This document shows positions 8,757 to 17,671 of a DNA stretch of 64,000 nt, one piece after another. The notes below the pieces were generated by a model that was given only the letters and a program-made list of their open reading frames with translations, did no database searches and was not told where the DNA came from. The DNA comes from Kibdelosporangium sp. MJ126-NF4 (GTDB lineage: Bacteria; Actinomycetota; Actinomycetes; Mycobacteriales; Pseudonocardiaceae). The stretch is taken from the NCBI RefSeq assembly GCF_000826545.1, contig NZ_CDME01000015.1, positions 574,207 to 638,206 of the forward strand, read 5' to 3'. Within the stretch, counting starts at the first letter, position 1. Each line of letters opens with the position of its first letter. The translations under genes and the position numbers were made by a program.

Positions 8757-9350
8757 ATGGCACGTCCGCGAGCGTTCGACGAGAAGCAGGTGCTGAACGC
8801 TGTCCGTGATCAGTTCTGGGACGCCGGTTACGCCGCGACCTCACTGGAAGACCTGATGCGGGTCAGCGGGCTGGGCAAAGGCAGCCTGTATGCAGCGTTC
8901 GGCGACAAGCGTCAGCTCTTCCTCCGGGCGCTGCGCAGCTACACCGACGAAAACCATGGCTACCTTCGGGAAGCCCTCGCCGAGGCGCCACGAGCCCTGG
9001 ACGCACTCCGCATGCTCCTCGAGGCACCGATCGACGACCCGACCGGCACGCGGCGTGGCTGCCTGATGGCCAACAGCACCTGCGAACTCGGTAACGCAGA
9101 TCCGGAAGTCCTCGACCACGCCCACCGCACCTACGAGACGTCCACCGCGCTGATCGGTGACTGCGTCGCCCGCGCCCAACGCGAGGGCGACCTACCGGCC
9201 GGAGCAGATCCGATCGCACTTGCGCGGGCCCTTTTGGCCGCGCAACAAGGGATCGTGTTCATGAGCCGGACAGGGCTGGACACGGCCACACTCACTGCCA
9301 CAGCACGATCACTCGCGGCTCAACTCCTGCCGCACAACTCCGGCGACTGA
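8757..9350 (+). CDS. TetR/AcrR family transcriptional regulator
   Basis: A 197-residue repressor. The N-terminal HTH (residues about 9-55) reads AVRDQFWDAGYAATSLEDL then SGLGKGSLYAAFGDKRQLF, which is typical of TetR proteins. The C-terminal ligand domain has RRGCLMANSTCELG and LLAAQQGIVFMSRTG, resembling the TetR_C_16/YxaF-type subgroup that responds to small electrophiles or quinones in other bacteria. The ATG at 8757 lies 20 bp from the operator pair, so the gene is probably autoregulated and controls the divergent SDR gene. Confidence 0.9.
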   Translation: MARPRAFDEKQVLNAVRDQFWDAGYAATSLEDLMRVSGLGKGSLYAAFGDKRQLFLRALRSYTDENHGYLREALAEAPRALDALRMLLEAPIDDPTGTRRGCLMANSTCELGNADPEVLDHAHRTYETSTALIGDCVARAQREGDLPAGADPIALARALLAAQQGIVFMSRTGLDTATLTATARSLAAQLLPHNSGD

Positions 9351-9369
9351 ACCGACAGGCGCAAAACGG

Positions 9370-10275
9370 TCAGTCCCGAGTTGCCGTGACGAACCCCGCG
9401 AATGACTCGGACAACGCCTCCCGCCAGTCACGCAACGGCGTCAGACCGGCGTCCACCCAGGCAGCCGACGACAGCACGGAGTTGGCCGGGCGCTTGGCGG
9501 GACGCGGGAACTCCGCAGTGGTGCACGGTTTCACGCGATCGGGATCTGTGCCGAGTTCCTCGAAGATCGCACGGGCGAAGCCGTACCACGTGGTCTCGCC
9601 GCCGCCGGTGCAGTGCAGCACGCGGGCCTGCGGGCCGTTGCCGGAGACGATCTGCCCGGCCAGCTCCAGCAGACCGGCTGCCAGGTCCGCGCTCCAGGTC
9701 GGCGCTCCACGTTGGTCGTCCACAACGGACAGGCTGTCGCGTTCGCCTGCCAGGCGCAGGATCGACTTCACGAAGTTCGCGCTGCCGGAAGCCCCGTACA
9801 CCCACGAGGTGCGCACGACCCACGCCTCCGCGCCCGACCGCAGCACAGAGGACTCACCGGCGAGTTTTGTGATGCCGTACACGGATTGCGGGCCGACCGG
9901 GTCGTCCACTTCGTACGCGCCGGTCTTGTCGCCCGCGAACACGTAGTCCGTGGAGACCTGGATCAGCGGGACCTGCCGGGACGCGCACACGGCGGCGAGC
10001 AGGCGCGGGCCGTCCGCGTTCACCGAATACGCGGCCTCGCGGTCGGTTTCCGCCGCGTCGACGGCGGTGTACGCGGCCGCGTTGACCACCACCGGCCGCC
10101 GGTCGCCCGCGACCGCGAGCAGTCCGTCGACCGCGCGAACGACTTCACCGGCCTGGGTGACGTCCAGGTCTCGTGAGCCCGGGTGGTGGACGACCGAGCC
10201 GTCCGGTGCCTGGGTGACGAGGTCGTGTCCGAGCTGACCGGTCCCGCCGGGAATCAGCAGTGCGAGCGCTGTCAT
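9370..10275 (-). CDS. rfbD: dTDP-4-dehydrorhamnose reductase
   Basis: A 301-residue RmlD-type SDR that reduces dTDP-4-dehydro-L-rhamnose to dTDP-L-rhamnose, the last step of the pathway. It has the nucleotide loop IPGGTGQLGHDLV, VVVNAAAYTAVDAAETD, ISTDYVFAGDKTGAYEVDD-type segment (here QVSTDYVF) and the catalytic YGITKLAGE. ATG 10275 overlaps the TGA of rfbB by 4 bp (ATGA), which fixes the start and shows translational coupling. With the neighbouring glycosyltransferases and LCP genes it supplies the rhamnose of the wall linkage unit. Confidence 0.95.
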   Translation of the reverse strand: MTALALLIPGGTGQLGHDLVTQAPDGSVVHHPGSRDLDVTQAGEVVRAVDGLLAVAGDRRPVVVNAAAYTAVDAAETDREAAYSVNADGPRLLAAVCASRQVPLIQVSTDYVFAGDKTGAYEVDDPVGPQSVYGITKLAGESSVLRSGAEAWVVRTSWVYGASGSANFVKSILRLAGERDSLSVVDDQRGAPTWSADLAAGLLELAGQIVSGNGPQARVLHCTGGGETTWYGFARAIFEELGTDPDRVKPCTTAEFPRPAKRPANSVLSSAAWVDAGLTPLRDWREALSESFAGFVTATRD

Positions 10276-11267
10276 CGGGTTGCGGCCAGCGCGGCGCGCT
10301 TCTTCAGCGGCTCCCACCATGAACGGTTGTCGCGGTACCACTCGACCGTCCCGTTCAGACCCTCCTCGAACGGCACCTGGGGCTGGTAGCCGAGTTCGGT
10401 GCTGATCTTGGTGATGTCCACCGAGTAGCGGCGGTCGTGGCCCTTGCGGTCCTCCACCGGCTGCACCATCGAGAAGTCCACGCCGACCGCGGCCAGCAAC
10501 AGGTCGGTCAGTTCGCGGTTGGTCAGCTCGGTGCCGCCGCCGATGTTGTAGACCTCGCCGGGCCTGCCGTTCGCGGCGACCAGTTGGATACCTCGACAGT
10601 GGTCGTCCACGTGCAGCCAGTCACGGACGTTCAGCCCATCGCCGTACAGTGGCACTTTCTTGCCGTCGAGCAGATTGCTGACGAACAGCGGGATGACTTT
10701 CTCGGGGAACTGGTACGGCCCGTAGTTGTTCGAACACCGCGTGATGCACACCGGCAGTCCGTACGTGCGGTGGAACGAGCGCGCGATCAGATCCGACGAT
10801 GCTTTCGATGCCGAGTAGGGAGAATTCGGCAACAGCGGGTGATCCTCCGGCCACGATCCCTCCTCGATCGAGCCGTACACCTCGTCGGTCGACACATGCA
10901 CGAACTTGCCGACCGACGCGTCCAACGCGGCCTGCAGCAGGTACTGCGTGCCCAGCACGTTCGTCAGGACGAAGTCGGCGGCCGACTCGATGGACCGGTC
11001 CACATGCGATTCGGCGGCGAAGTGAACCACCAGGTCAGTGCCCCGCATCAGGTCACTGACGAGGCCTGCGTCACAGATGTCGCCGCGCACGAAACGCAGT
11101 CTCGGCGAATCCGCGACGGGATCGAGATTGGCCTTGTTGCCCGCGTAGGTCAGCTTGTCGAGCACCACGACCTCGGCGTCGGCCAACTCGGGATAGGCGC
11201 CGCCGAGAGCCTGACGAACGTAGTGCGAGCCGATGAAACCCGCACCTCCGGTGACCAGAACCCGCAT
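10272..11267 (-). CDS. rfbB: dTDP-glucose 4,6-dehydratase
   Basis: A 331-residue RmlB enzyme that converts dTDP-D-glucose to dTDP-4-dehydro-6-deoxyglucose. The NAD loop is MRVLVTGGAGFIGSHYV at the N-terminus, HFAAESHVDRSI is the family signature, STDEVYG carries the catalytic T-D-E triad, and YSASKASSD holds the catalytic Y and K. ATG 11267 is preceded by AGGAGG at 7-base spacing. It is the first gene of the rfbB-rfbD operon and is divergent from the LCP gene; the 159-bp gap between them holds both promoters. Confidence 0.95.
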   Translation of the reverse strand: MRVLVTGGAGFIGSHYVRQALGGAYPELADAEVVVLDKLTYAGNKANLDPVADSPRLRFVRGDICDAGLVSDLMRGTDLVVHFAAESHVDRSIESAADFVLTNVLGTQYLLQAALDASVGKFVHVSTDEVYGSIEEGSWPEDHPLLPNSPYSASKASSDLIARSFHRTYGLPVCITRCSNNYGPYQFPEKVIPLFVSNLLDGKKVPLYGDGLNVRDWLHVDDHCRGIQLVAANGRPGEVYNIGGGTELTNRELTDLLLAAVGVDFSMVQPVEDRKGHDRRYSVDITKISTELGYQPQVPFEEGLNGTVEWYRDNRSWWEPLKKRAALAATR

Positions 11268-11426
11268 TCGCCTGCCTCCTGTGACCGTGATGTCCGCCGC
11301 AAGTCTGTCACGCCCACTCAACCACCAGCCCCTTATAGGCGTGGTAGAGGTACGCCGGAGACGGCGCGGGAGATGACGGTTTACCAGTAATGTAGGTCAG
11401 AACGGGGATCGAACACGGGAGGACCC

Positions 11427-13004
11427 TTGGGGAGCGGCGCGCGTCTGGCGCTGTATCTGTCCCGGTGCACGGTGGCACTGGTGTCTGTCGCCGTGCTCGG
11501 CGCTTCCGGGATCGTGTACGCCAAATACACCGATCTGAACGACGGCGTGGTCACCACGGACGTGTTCGAGCCCGACGTGCAGCGGGCGAATGTGAAGCCG
11601 CTCGACGGCGCCGTGGACATCCTGCTGGTCGGCATGGACAGCCGCACCGACAACTTCGACAACCCGTTGCCCAAGGAAGTCATGCAGATGCTGCACGGCG
11701 GCATCAGCGAGGGCGACCGCAACACCGACACGATGATCCTCGTGCACATCCCGGTCGACGGCCGCCGCGCGGTGGCCATCTCGTTCCCGCGGGACGCGTG
11801 GGTCGAGCTGTCCGGTGACTTCGGCAAGCACAAGCTCAACTCGGCGTTCGTGTACCAGTTCAACGACACGATGAAGTCGATGAAGAACGTGCCGCAGAAG
11901 CAGGCACAGGACGAGGCCAAGAAGCAGGGCCGCAAGAACCTGATCGCCACGATCGAGGGACTGATCGGCAAGTCGGTCACCATCGACCGCTACGCCGAGG
12001 TCAACCTGCTCAGCTTCTACGAGATCACCAAGGCGATCGGTGGCGTCGAGGTCTGCCTGAACAAGGCTGTCGACGAGGCGAAGTACTCCGGCGCCGTGTT
12101 CCCCGCGGGCAAGCAGACCATCGAGGGCAAGGCCGCGCTGTCGTTCGTCCGGCAACGCCACGAGCTGCCCAACGGCGACTTCGACCGGATCGTGCGCCAG
12201 CAGGTGTTCATCGGCGCGCTGGCGCGCAAGGTGCTGTCCACCGGTGTGCTGACCGATTTCACCAAGCTGAACGCGCTGGTCGAGGCGATCAAGAAGTCGG
12301 TGGTGCTCAGCTCGGGCTGGGACGTCACCACGTTCGCCCAGCAGATGCAGGGCCTGTCCAGCGGCGCGATCGACTTCTACACCGTGCCGACGCTCGGCCC
12401 GGCCAAGATCGGCGGCGCGGACGTGATCAAGGTCGACCCCGCGCAGATCGCCGACTTCGTCAAGGGACTGACCAAGGACGACCGGCCGCCGCCTTCGCCG
12501 GGACAGTCGCCGGAGCAGTCGTCGGACAAGCCGCCCGCGACGTCGCAGACCACCGTTCCGCCGAAATCGGACACCAAGGTCACGGTGGACATCCGCAACG
12601 CGTCGAGTGAGCAGGGCCTGGCCGGCGCTGTGCAGAACATCCTCGTCGGCAAGGGTTTCCTGGCGGGTGCCGTCGGTGACGCGCCCCGGCAGAGCACGTC
12701 CACACTGTTCTTCCGGCCCGGCGAGGACGCCAACGCCCAGCGCGTGAGTACCGAACTCGGCGGCCAGTTCAAGCTGACGGCCGACAAGGCACTGCGGGCC
12801 GGGCAGGTCCGCGCGGTGCTCGGTGCCGACTTCCCGGTCGCGTTCGGGCGCACGCTCGCGGGCCAGACCCAGCCCGGGTCCCCGAGCCAGACACCGCCCG
12901 CAGGCCAAGGGAGCCCGCCCACTACGACTCAGCCGCCCGGCTCCGGAACGCCGTCGTCTACCGCACACGCGATCAACGCCGATGGGGTGACCTGCGTCAA
13001 TTAG
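11427..13004 (+). CDS. LytR-CpsA-Psr ligase with C-terminal LytR_C domain
   Basis: A 525-residue membrane-anchored enzyme of the family that transfers lipid-linked glycan (arabinogalactan or teichoic-type) to peptidoglycan outside the membrane. One membrane helix lies at residues about 8-30. The LCP domain has GMDSRTDN, ISFPRDAWVEL, LNSAF and RQRHELPNGDFDRIVRQQ, with the arginines and aspartates that bind polyprenyl pyrophosphate. After a Pro/Ser linker comes LytR_C (residues about 385-470), then a Pro/Thr tail and a final cysteine segment ADGVTCVN. The start is TTG 11427 after GGGAGG. A second LCP gene follows. Confidence 0.9.
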   Translation: MGSGARLALYLSRCTVALVSVAVLGASGIVYAKYTDLNDGVVTTDVFEPDVQRANVKPLDGAVDILLVGMDSRTDNFDNPLPKEVMQMLHGGISEGDRNTDTMILVHIPVDGRRAVAISFPRDAWVELSGDFGKHKLNSAFVYQFNDTMKSMKNVPQKQAQDEAKKQGRKNLIATIEGLIGKSVTIDRYAEVNLLSFYEITKAIGGVEVCLNKAVDEAKYSGAVFPAGKQTIEGKAALSFVRQRHELPNGDFDRIVRQQVFIGALARKVLSTGVLTDFTKLNALVEAIKKSVVLSSGWDVTTFAQQMQGLSSGAIDFYTVPTLGPAKIGGADVIKVDPAQIADFVKGLTKDDRPPPSPGQSPEQSSDKPPATSQTTVPPKSDTKVTVDIRNASSEQGLAGAVQNILVGKGFLAGAVGDAPRQSTSTLFFRPGEDANAQRVSTELGGQFKLTADKALRAGQVRAVLGADFPVAFGRTLAGQTQPGSPSQTPPAGQGSPPTTTQPPGSGTPSSTAHAINADGVTCVN

Positions 13005-13008
13005 GCGG

Positions 13009-13043
13009 CGGCCCTCGTTATCCTCTGAGGAGCAAGAGGGCCG
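13009..13043 (+). terminator. Hairpin between the two LCP genes
   Basis: An 8-bp stem, CGGCCCTC paired with GAGGGCCG, encloses a smaller CCTC/GAGG hairpin. It starts a few bases after the stop of the first LCP gene and ends 18 bp before the next start. There is no T-tract, so it may be a partial terminator or an mRNA-stability element rather than a strong terminator. Confidence 0.5.
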
Positions 13044-13061
13044 TGAGGAGAGAAGACTTCG

Positions 13062-14258
13062 GTGAGTGACGAAGAGGTTTCGCACGAACCGGATCGGAAG
13101 TCGGGGGGACGCGCTCAGCGCGTCGCGTGGATGACCGGCCGGGTACTGGTGGCGTTGCTGTCCGCCGCCGCGCTCGCGGCGGCCGGGCTGGCTCGCGACA
13201 CGGTGCAGGACGTGCGTGAGAAGGTGCCGACTTCGGACGTGTTCACCGAGGAGGTCGAGCGCACCGCGCCACCGGCCGACGACGGCGCGGAGGACTACCT
13301 GGTCATCGGCAGCGACACGCGCAACGACACCAGGGGAAACCCGTTGCCGGAGCGGGTGTTGCGGCTGTTGCGGACCGAGGCGAGCGACGGGTTGAACACC
13401 GACACGATCATCCTGCTGCGCATCCCCAAGGACGGTTCGAAGGGCTACGCGATCTCGTTCCCCCGTGACACGTACGTCACGATCCCCGGGTACCAGGACG
13501 ACAAGATCAACGCCGCCTACGGCGTGATCAAGTACAAGACCGCGCAGAAGCTGCGCGGCGAGGGCAAGACCGACCGAGCCGAGATCGAACGGCTGTCGGA
13601 CACGGCGGGCCGGTCCGCGCTCACACAGGTCATCCACGAGCTGACAGGTGTGCGCGTCGACCACTTCGCCGAGGTGAACCTGTACGGGTTCTACCTGCTC
13701 ACCGAGGCTGTCGGCGGCGTGACGGTGTGCCTGAACCACGCGACGAGCGACCCGAACTCCGGCGCGAACTTCCGCAAGGGCGTGCAGAAGGTCTCCGGTG
13801 GTTCGGCGCTGGCGTTCGTACGGCAGCGCGACGGCCTGCCCCGCGGCGATCTCGACCGGATCGTTCGCCAGCAGGCGTTCCTCGGTTCGGCGATGCAGCA
13901 GCTGCTGAGCGCGGGAACGCTGACCGACTCGGCGAAGCTGGCCGCGTTGACCGACGCGGCGTCGAAGTCGATCGTGGTGTCGCCCGGTCTGGACATCCTG
14001 CAGTTGGCGCGGCACCTCGGGTCGATGTCGTCGGGCGCGGTCGAGTTCGTGACGATCCCGGTGGTGGCGGTCGGTGCGCGCAACGAGCGCGGCCAGAGCA
14101 TCATCACGGTGAACGTGCCGAAGGTGCGGGAGTTCGTGGCGCAACTGCTCGGCAGGCAGCCGCCCGCACGGTTCACCGGACAGGGGCCGCTGGTGTTGAA
14201 CGGCGCGGCGAGGCAGCAGCAACCGACCATAGTAGACGGCGTGAGGTGCGTTGACTGA
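13062..14258 (+). CDS. LytR-CpsA-Psr ligase, short paralogue
   Basis: A 398-residue LCP protein with the same catalytic layout as the preceding gene: one membrane helix (residues about 27-45), GSDTRNDTRGNP, ISFPRDTYVTIPG and RQRDGLPRGDLDRIVRQQ. It lacks the LytR_C domain but shares the short terminal motif VDGVRCVD, with a single cysteine two residues from the end, as in the first paralogue. The start is GTG 13062 behind GAGGAGAGAAG. Its TGA overlaps the ATG of the TIGR03089 gene by one base, so three genes form a unit, as around Rv3267-Rv3268 in M. tuberculosis. Confidence 0.9.
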   Translation: MSDEEVSHEPDRKSGGRAQRVAWMTGRVLVALLSAAALAAAGLARDTVQDVREKVPTSDVFTEEVERTAPPADDGAEDYLVIGSDTRNDTRGNPLPERVLRLLRTEASDGLNTDTIILLRIPKDGSKGYAISFPRDTYVTIPGYQDDKINAAYGVIKYKTAQKLRGEGKTDRAEIERLSDTAGRSALTQVIHELTGVRVDHFAEVNLYGFYLLTEAVGGVTVCLNHATSDPNSGANFRKGVQKVSGGSALAFVRQRDGLPRGDLDRIVRQQAFLGSAMQQLLSAGTLTDSAKLAALTDAASKSIVVSPGLDILQLARHLGSMSSGAVEFVTIPVVAVGARNERGQSIITVNVPKVREFVAQLLGRQPPARFTGQGPLVLNGAARQQQPTIVDGVRCVD

Positions 14259-14938
14259 TGTCAGTGACAGAAGCTTTGTTCCGGCCACTGCTCGCCGGTG
14301 ACCGGACCCGCCCGTTGATCACGCACTACGACGACGCGGCGGGCACGCGTGTCGAGCTTTCCGTTGCGACACTGGCGAACTGGGCCGCCAAGACGGCGAA
14401 CTGGCTGAGCGAGGAGTTCGACGTCGAGGCGGGCACACCGGTCATGGTCGACCTGCCCGCGCACTGGCAGACCGCGGGCGTGCTGCTCGGCGCGTGGTGG
14501 TGCGGCGCGCACATCACGACGACGGCACCGGACGTCGCACTGACCACAGTGGACGGTTCGGCTCCGTCCGGCGCGGCGTGGGCCGTGGTGTCGCTCGACC
14601 CGATGGGGATGGGCCTGCGCGGCGCACCGCCGGACGGAGCGGTGGACTACATCTCGGAGTCGCGGATGTTCGGCGACGACTTCTTCCCGTTGGACACCGT
14701 CGCGGACAGCACACCGGCGCTCGGCACGATGAGCGTCGCCGAGGTCGTCGCAGCGGCGCGGGAGCGGGCCGTCTCCGGGCGCGTGTTGTCCACAATGGAA
14801 TGGTCGGTGCCCGACGGGGTGATCTCCGGGCTGCTGTCGGTGCTCGCCGGAGGCGGTTCGCTCGTCCAGGTGTCCAACCCCAGTACGGCCGACGCCCACC
14901 TCGAATCGGAACGGGCCACGCTGCTCACCTCGCCGTGA
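14258..14938 (+). CDS. TIGR03089 family protein (truncated AMP-ligase-like)
   Basis: A 226-residue protein resembling the N-terminal part of acyl-adenylate ligases (LANWAAKTANWL, VEAGTPVMVDLPAHWQ, GAWWCGAHITT) but without the ATP-binding P-loop, the E-G-Y-G-x-T-E motif or the C-terminal lid. This is the normal form of the family, which in actinomycetes follows an LCP gene; its function is not established. TGATG overlap with the upstream gene indicates coupling. Its 3' end overlaps the convergent META lipoprotein gene by 14 bp. Confidence 0.82.
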   Translation: MSVTEALFRPLLAGDRTRPLITHYDDAAGTRVELSVATLANWAAKTANWLSEEFDVEAGTPVMVDLPAHWQTAGVLLGAWWCGAHITTTAPDVALTTVDGSAPSGAAWAVVSLDPMGMGLRGAPPDGAVDYISESRMFGDDFFPLDTVADSTPALGTMSVAEVVAAARERAVSGRVLSTMEWSVPDGVISGLLSVLAGGGSLVQVSNPSTADAHLESERATLLTSP

Positions 14939-15965
14939 AAGTCAGGTCGCCCAGCTGGAACCCGGTCTGGGTGACCTTGATGTCGGAGAAACCTGTCAGC
15001 AGCTTGGCAAGCCGGTCCTCTTCCGCCATCAGCGCGGGTTCGCATGCCTTGCGTGTCCTGGCCAGGCGCTGGATGATCAGTTTGCCGTTGTCGACGACCG
15101 CAGTGCCGGTCAGGTCGTTGCACCCGACGGTGGCGGTCAGCTTGCCGTCCTTGAACCGCAGCACCGTCTTGCCGTCACCGGCGACGAACTCCTTGCCTGC
15201 CAGCTGGGAGTCGACAGCACCCGCCCTGAGCTGGAGTCCCTTGCCCGACGGGTTCGTGAGCGTCAACGTCTCGTCGTCGATGCGGTAGCCGAGCTCGCCC
15301 TGGAGGAAGGGCATGATCTCGTCGGCCTGCGGGCAGGAGGCCTCGCCGGGAGTCATCTCCCGGACAGTGACCTTGCCGGTTGTGGCCTGGTAGCTGCCCT
15401 CAGCGGAGTTGCACGGACTTCCGCTCTGCACAACGCCGTTGGCGAAGCTGACCCACGTCGGTGTCTGGAGTGAGGTGACCGTGTCCTTCTCGACGATGCC
15501 GTTGGCGACCCACATCGTCCCTTCCAGGGTTGCCGGGGCCTTGGCGGCGAACCGGATCTCGGTGCCACCGGAAGAGACGGTGAGCGTTGTCCCGTCGTAC
15601 TTCCACTCCGGCTTGCCGGACAGGATGCCGGTCAGCCAGGTGTCCTGGTCGTGGCGCGCCTTGTCACACCCCATCTCGGTGAGTCTGATCTCGCCGACGC
15701 TCAGGCGTGCGCCGCTGGTGTCGACCGAGCTGCTGATGTGGTTGCACCCGGCCTTGACCCGCAGATCGTTCCGGTCGGTGATCTCGAACCGGATCCGCGT
15801 TCCGTCGACGAGCGGCCGGGGCTTGCCCTGCTCGGTCACGGCCTGGGAGACGAAGACCTGCCTGGGGATGTCCTGCCCAGGTGCGTTGCCGCTGGGCGCG
15901 CCCGGCACGCCACCGCACCCAGCGGCAAGCACTCCCACAGCTCCAACGAGCACAACACGTCTCAT
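14925..15965 (-). CDS. META-domain (HslJ-like) lipoprotein
   Basis: A 346-residue lipoprotein. The signal peptide ends in the lipobox LAAGC (cysteine 17 from ATG 15965), so it should be anchored on the outer face of the membrane. Two or three META/HslJ-type repeats follow, each with a GCN or GC core (VKAGCNHISS, ATVGCNDLTG) and the paired MGCDKA / RKACEPAL cysteine segments near their ends. Roles of META proteins are poorly known; in enterobacteria HslJ affects heat shock and novobiocin resistance. It overlaps the 3' end of the TIGR03089 gene. Confidence 0.85.
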   Translation of the reverse strand: MRRVVLVGAVGVLAAGCGGVPGAPSGNAPGQDIPRQVFVSQAVTEQGKPRPLVDGTRIRFEITDRNDLRVKAGCNHISSSVDTSGARLSVGEIRLTEMGCDKARHDQDTWLTGILSGKPEWKYDGTTLTVSSGGTEIRFAAKAPATLEGTMWVANGIVEKDTVTSLQTPTWVSFANGVVQSGSPCNSAEGSYQATTGKVTVREMTPGEASCPQADEIMPFLQGELGYRIDDETLTLTNPSGKGLQLRAGAVDSQLAGKEFVAGDGKTVLRFKDGKLTATVGCNDLTGTAVVDNGKLIIQRLARTRKACEPALMAEEDRLAKLLTGFSDIKVTQTGFQLGDLTFTAR

Positions 15966-16009
15966 GACCAAGGGACGAAACAGCCCTTCCGTGAGGTTGC
16001 ACGGGACTT

Positions 16010-17569
16010 TCAGGTCAGGCGGTCGCGCAGTTCCCGTTTCAGGATCTTTCCGGCCGCCGAGATGGGGATCTGGTCGGTGATGATCACCTCGCGGAGCCGT
16101 TTGTAGGGCACGACCTGCTCGTTGATGTCGGCCATCAGGGCAGCGGCCACCACGTCCGGCTTACTCGGCACCACGAAGGCCACCGGGAGTTCGCCGACGT
16201 CGTCGCTCTTGCGGCCGACGACCGCGGCCATCGCCACGTCCGGATGGGCGATCAGCAGCTCCTCCAGCTCACGCGGATAGACGTTGTAGCCCTTGTAGAT
16301 CAGCATGTCCTTCTTCCTGTCCACTATGGACAGGAAGCCGTCCTCGTCGAAGACGCCGATGTCGCCGGTGTGCAGCCAGCCGTCGACCAGCACGTCCGCC
16401 GTCTCCTCCGGCCTGTTGTGGTAGCCGAGCATCACCTGCGGACCTTTGACGCAGACCTCACCCCGCTCACCGGTCGGAACCGTCTCGTCGCCGCCCTCCA
16501 CCGGCACGAGTTTGATCTCCGTGTCGAAGACCGGCACGCCGACTGTGCCCACCTTGCGCAGCCCCGAGCGGAACGTCGGAGAGCAAGCGGCGCCCATGGT
16601 CACCTCCGTCAGGCCGTAGCCCTCCGCGATCACGGCGTTCGGCATGATCGCCTGCAGGGCCTTGGTCATCTCGTGCGGCATCGGCGCCGCGCCCGACCCG
16701 ATCGCCAGCACGGAGGTCAGGTCCCTCGTCCTGATGTCCGGGCAGGCCAGCATCCCCGCGTACAGCGCCGGTGCCCCACCCATGAAGTTGACCTGGTACT
16801 TCTCCGCGTCCGCCAGGTAGGCGGCCGGGTCGAAGCGGTCGTGCAGCGTGACGCTGAAGCCCTCCAGCATGAGGATGTTCAGTCCGCCGATCGTGCCCAT
16901 CGCGTGGAACCACGGCGTCAGGTTGATGCCACGGCCGTCGCCGACCCGGAGGCCGTGCTCCGCCGGGTCGCTCACCTGGTCGAGGACCAGGCCGCCCGCG
17001 TCGTCCAGCGCGGGCACCGAGCCGGACTGCCAGCAGGCGAACTGCAGGGAGTTGACCACCACGTTGCGGTGCGGCAGCCGTACCCCTTTCGAGCGACCCG
17101 TCGTCCCGCCCGTGTACGCCAGATGGGCCAGGTCACGGTAGATGTCGATCTTCACGTCCGGTGGCGTGTCCGGTTGGCCCGCGCAGATCTCGGGCACCTG
17201 CGCCGCCGTCACCGTGAGCGCCACGCCCGCGTCCTGCGTCTGGGCCGCCACCGCCTGCTCCGGCATCAGCGGGTTGACCGGCACGAACGTGGCCCCGGCC
17301 AGCAGCAGGCCGTAGTAGGCAGGCGGGTAGGCCAGGCAGTTCGGCATCAGCACCGCCACCCGATCGCCCGGCTTGATTCCCCTGCTGACCAGGCCGTTCG
17401 CGAACTGGCAGGCCTGTCGCCACAGCTGGTTGTAGGTCAGTTCGGCATCGTGGTGGCGGAACGCCACCCGGTCGCCGAACCTGCGTGTCGAGCCCGCGAG
17501 GATCGCGCTGACCGCGACCTCCGGATAGTCGAGCTTCCTACCGACATGGGGAGGCCACGTTGCGCTCAT
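16010..17569 (-). CDS. Acyl-CoA synthetase (AMP-dependent ligase)
   Basis: A 519-residue ANL-superfamily enzyme that activates a fatty or organic acid to its CoA thioester via an acyl-adenylate. The P-loop is YTGGTTGRSKG, followed by PWFHAMG, EGYGLTEV, GWLHTGDIG, DRKKDMLIYKGYNVYPRELE and a C-terminal lysine in GKILKREL. All core motifs are present. ATG 17569 was preferred to an upstream in-frame start because the protein then begins MSATWPPHVGRKLDYPE, as homologues do. It is divergent from the acyl-CoA dehydrogenase gene with about 100 bp between, suggesting a shared beta-oxidation task. Confidence 0.9.
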   Translation of the reverse strand: MSATWPPHVGRKLDYPEVAVSAILAGSTRRFGDRVAFRHHDAELTYNQLWRQACQFANGLVSRGIKPGDRVAVLMPNCLAYPPAYYGLLLAGATFVPVNPLMPEQAVAAQTQDAGVALTVTAAQVPEICAGQPDTPPDVKIDIYRDLAHLAYTGGTTGRSKGVRLPHRNVVVNSLQFACWQSGSVPALDDAGGLVLDQVSDPAEHGLRVGDGRGINLTPWFHAMGTIGGLNILMLEGFSVTLHDRFDPAAYLADAEKYQVNFMGGAPALYAGMLACPDIRTRDLTSVLAIGSGAAPMPHEMTKALQAIMPNAVIAEGYGLTEVTMGAACSPTFRSGLRKVGTVGVPVFDTEIKLVPVEGGDETVPTGERGEVCVKGPQVMLGYHNRPEETADVLVDGWLHTGDIGVFDEDGFLSIVDRKKDMLIYKGYNVYPRELEELLIAHPDVAMAAVVGRKSDDVGELPVAFVVPSKPDVVAAALMADINEQVVPYKRLREVIITDQIPISAAGKILKRELRDRLT

Positions 17570-17671
17570 CGGTCGATAGAAACTCAAATGCGGGCCACGA
17601 CACAAGCTCCGGGTAGTAAACGGGGGCTAACATCGGATCGTTGTTACTGGTCGGTCGGAAGGCGGAGCACG

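Noticed and set aside
11397..14288. Very long reverse-strand open frame (963 codons) opposite the two LCP genes
   Set aside because: It is a codon-bias shadow of high-GC genes: composition is Arg/His/Val-rich without domains, and both LCP proteins on the other strand are complete and recognisable.
16244..17671. 480-codon upstream extension of the acyl-CoA dehydrogenase frame
   Set aside because: It runs antisense to the acyl-CoA synthetase gene and has no recognisable sequence; GTG 17672 with a ribosome binding site gives the normal protein.
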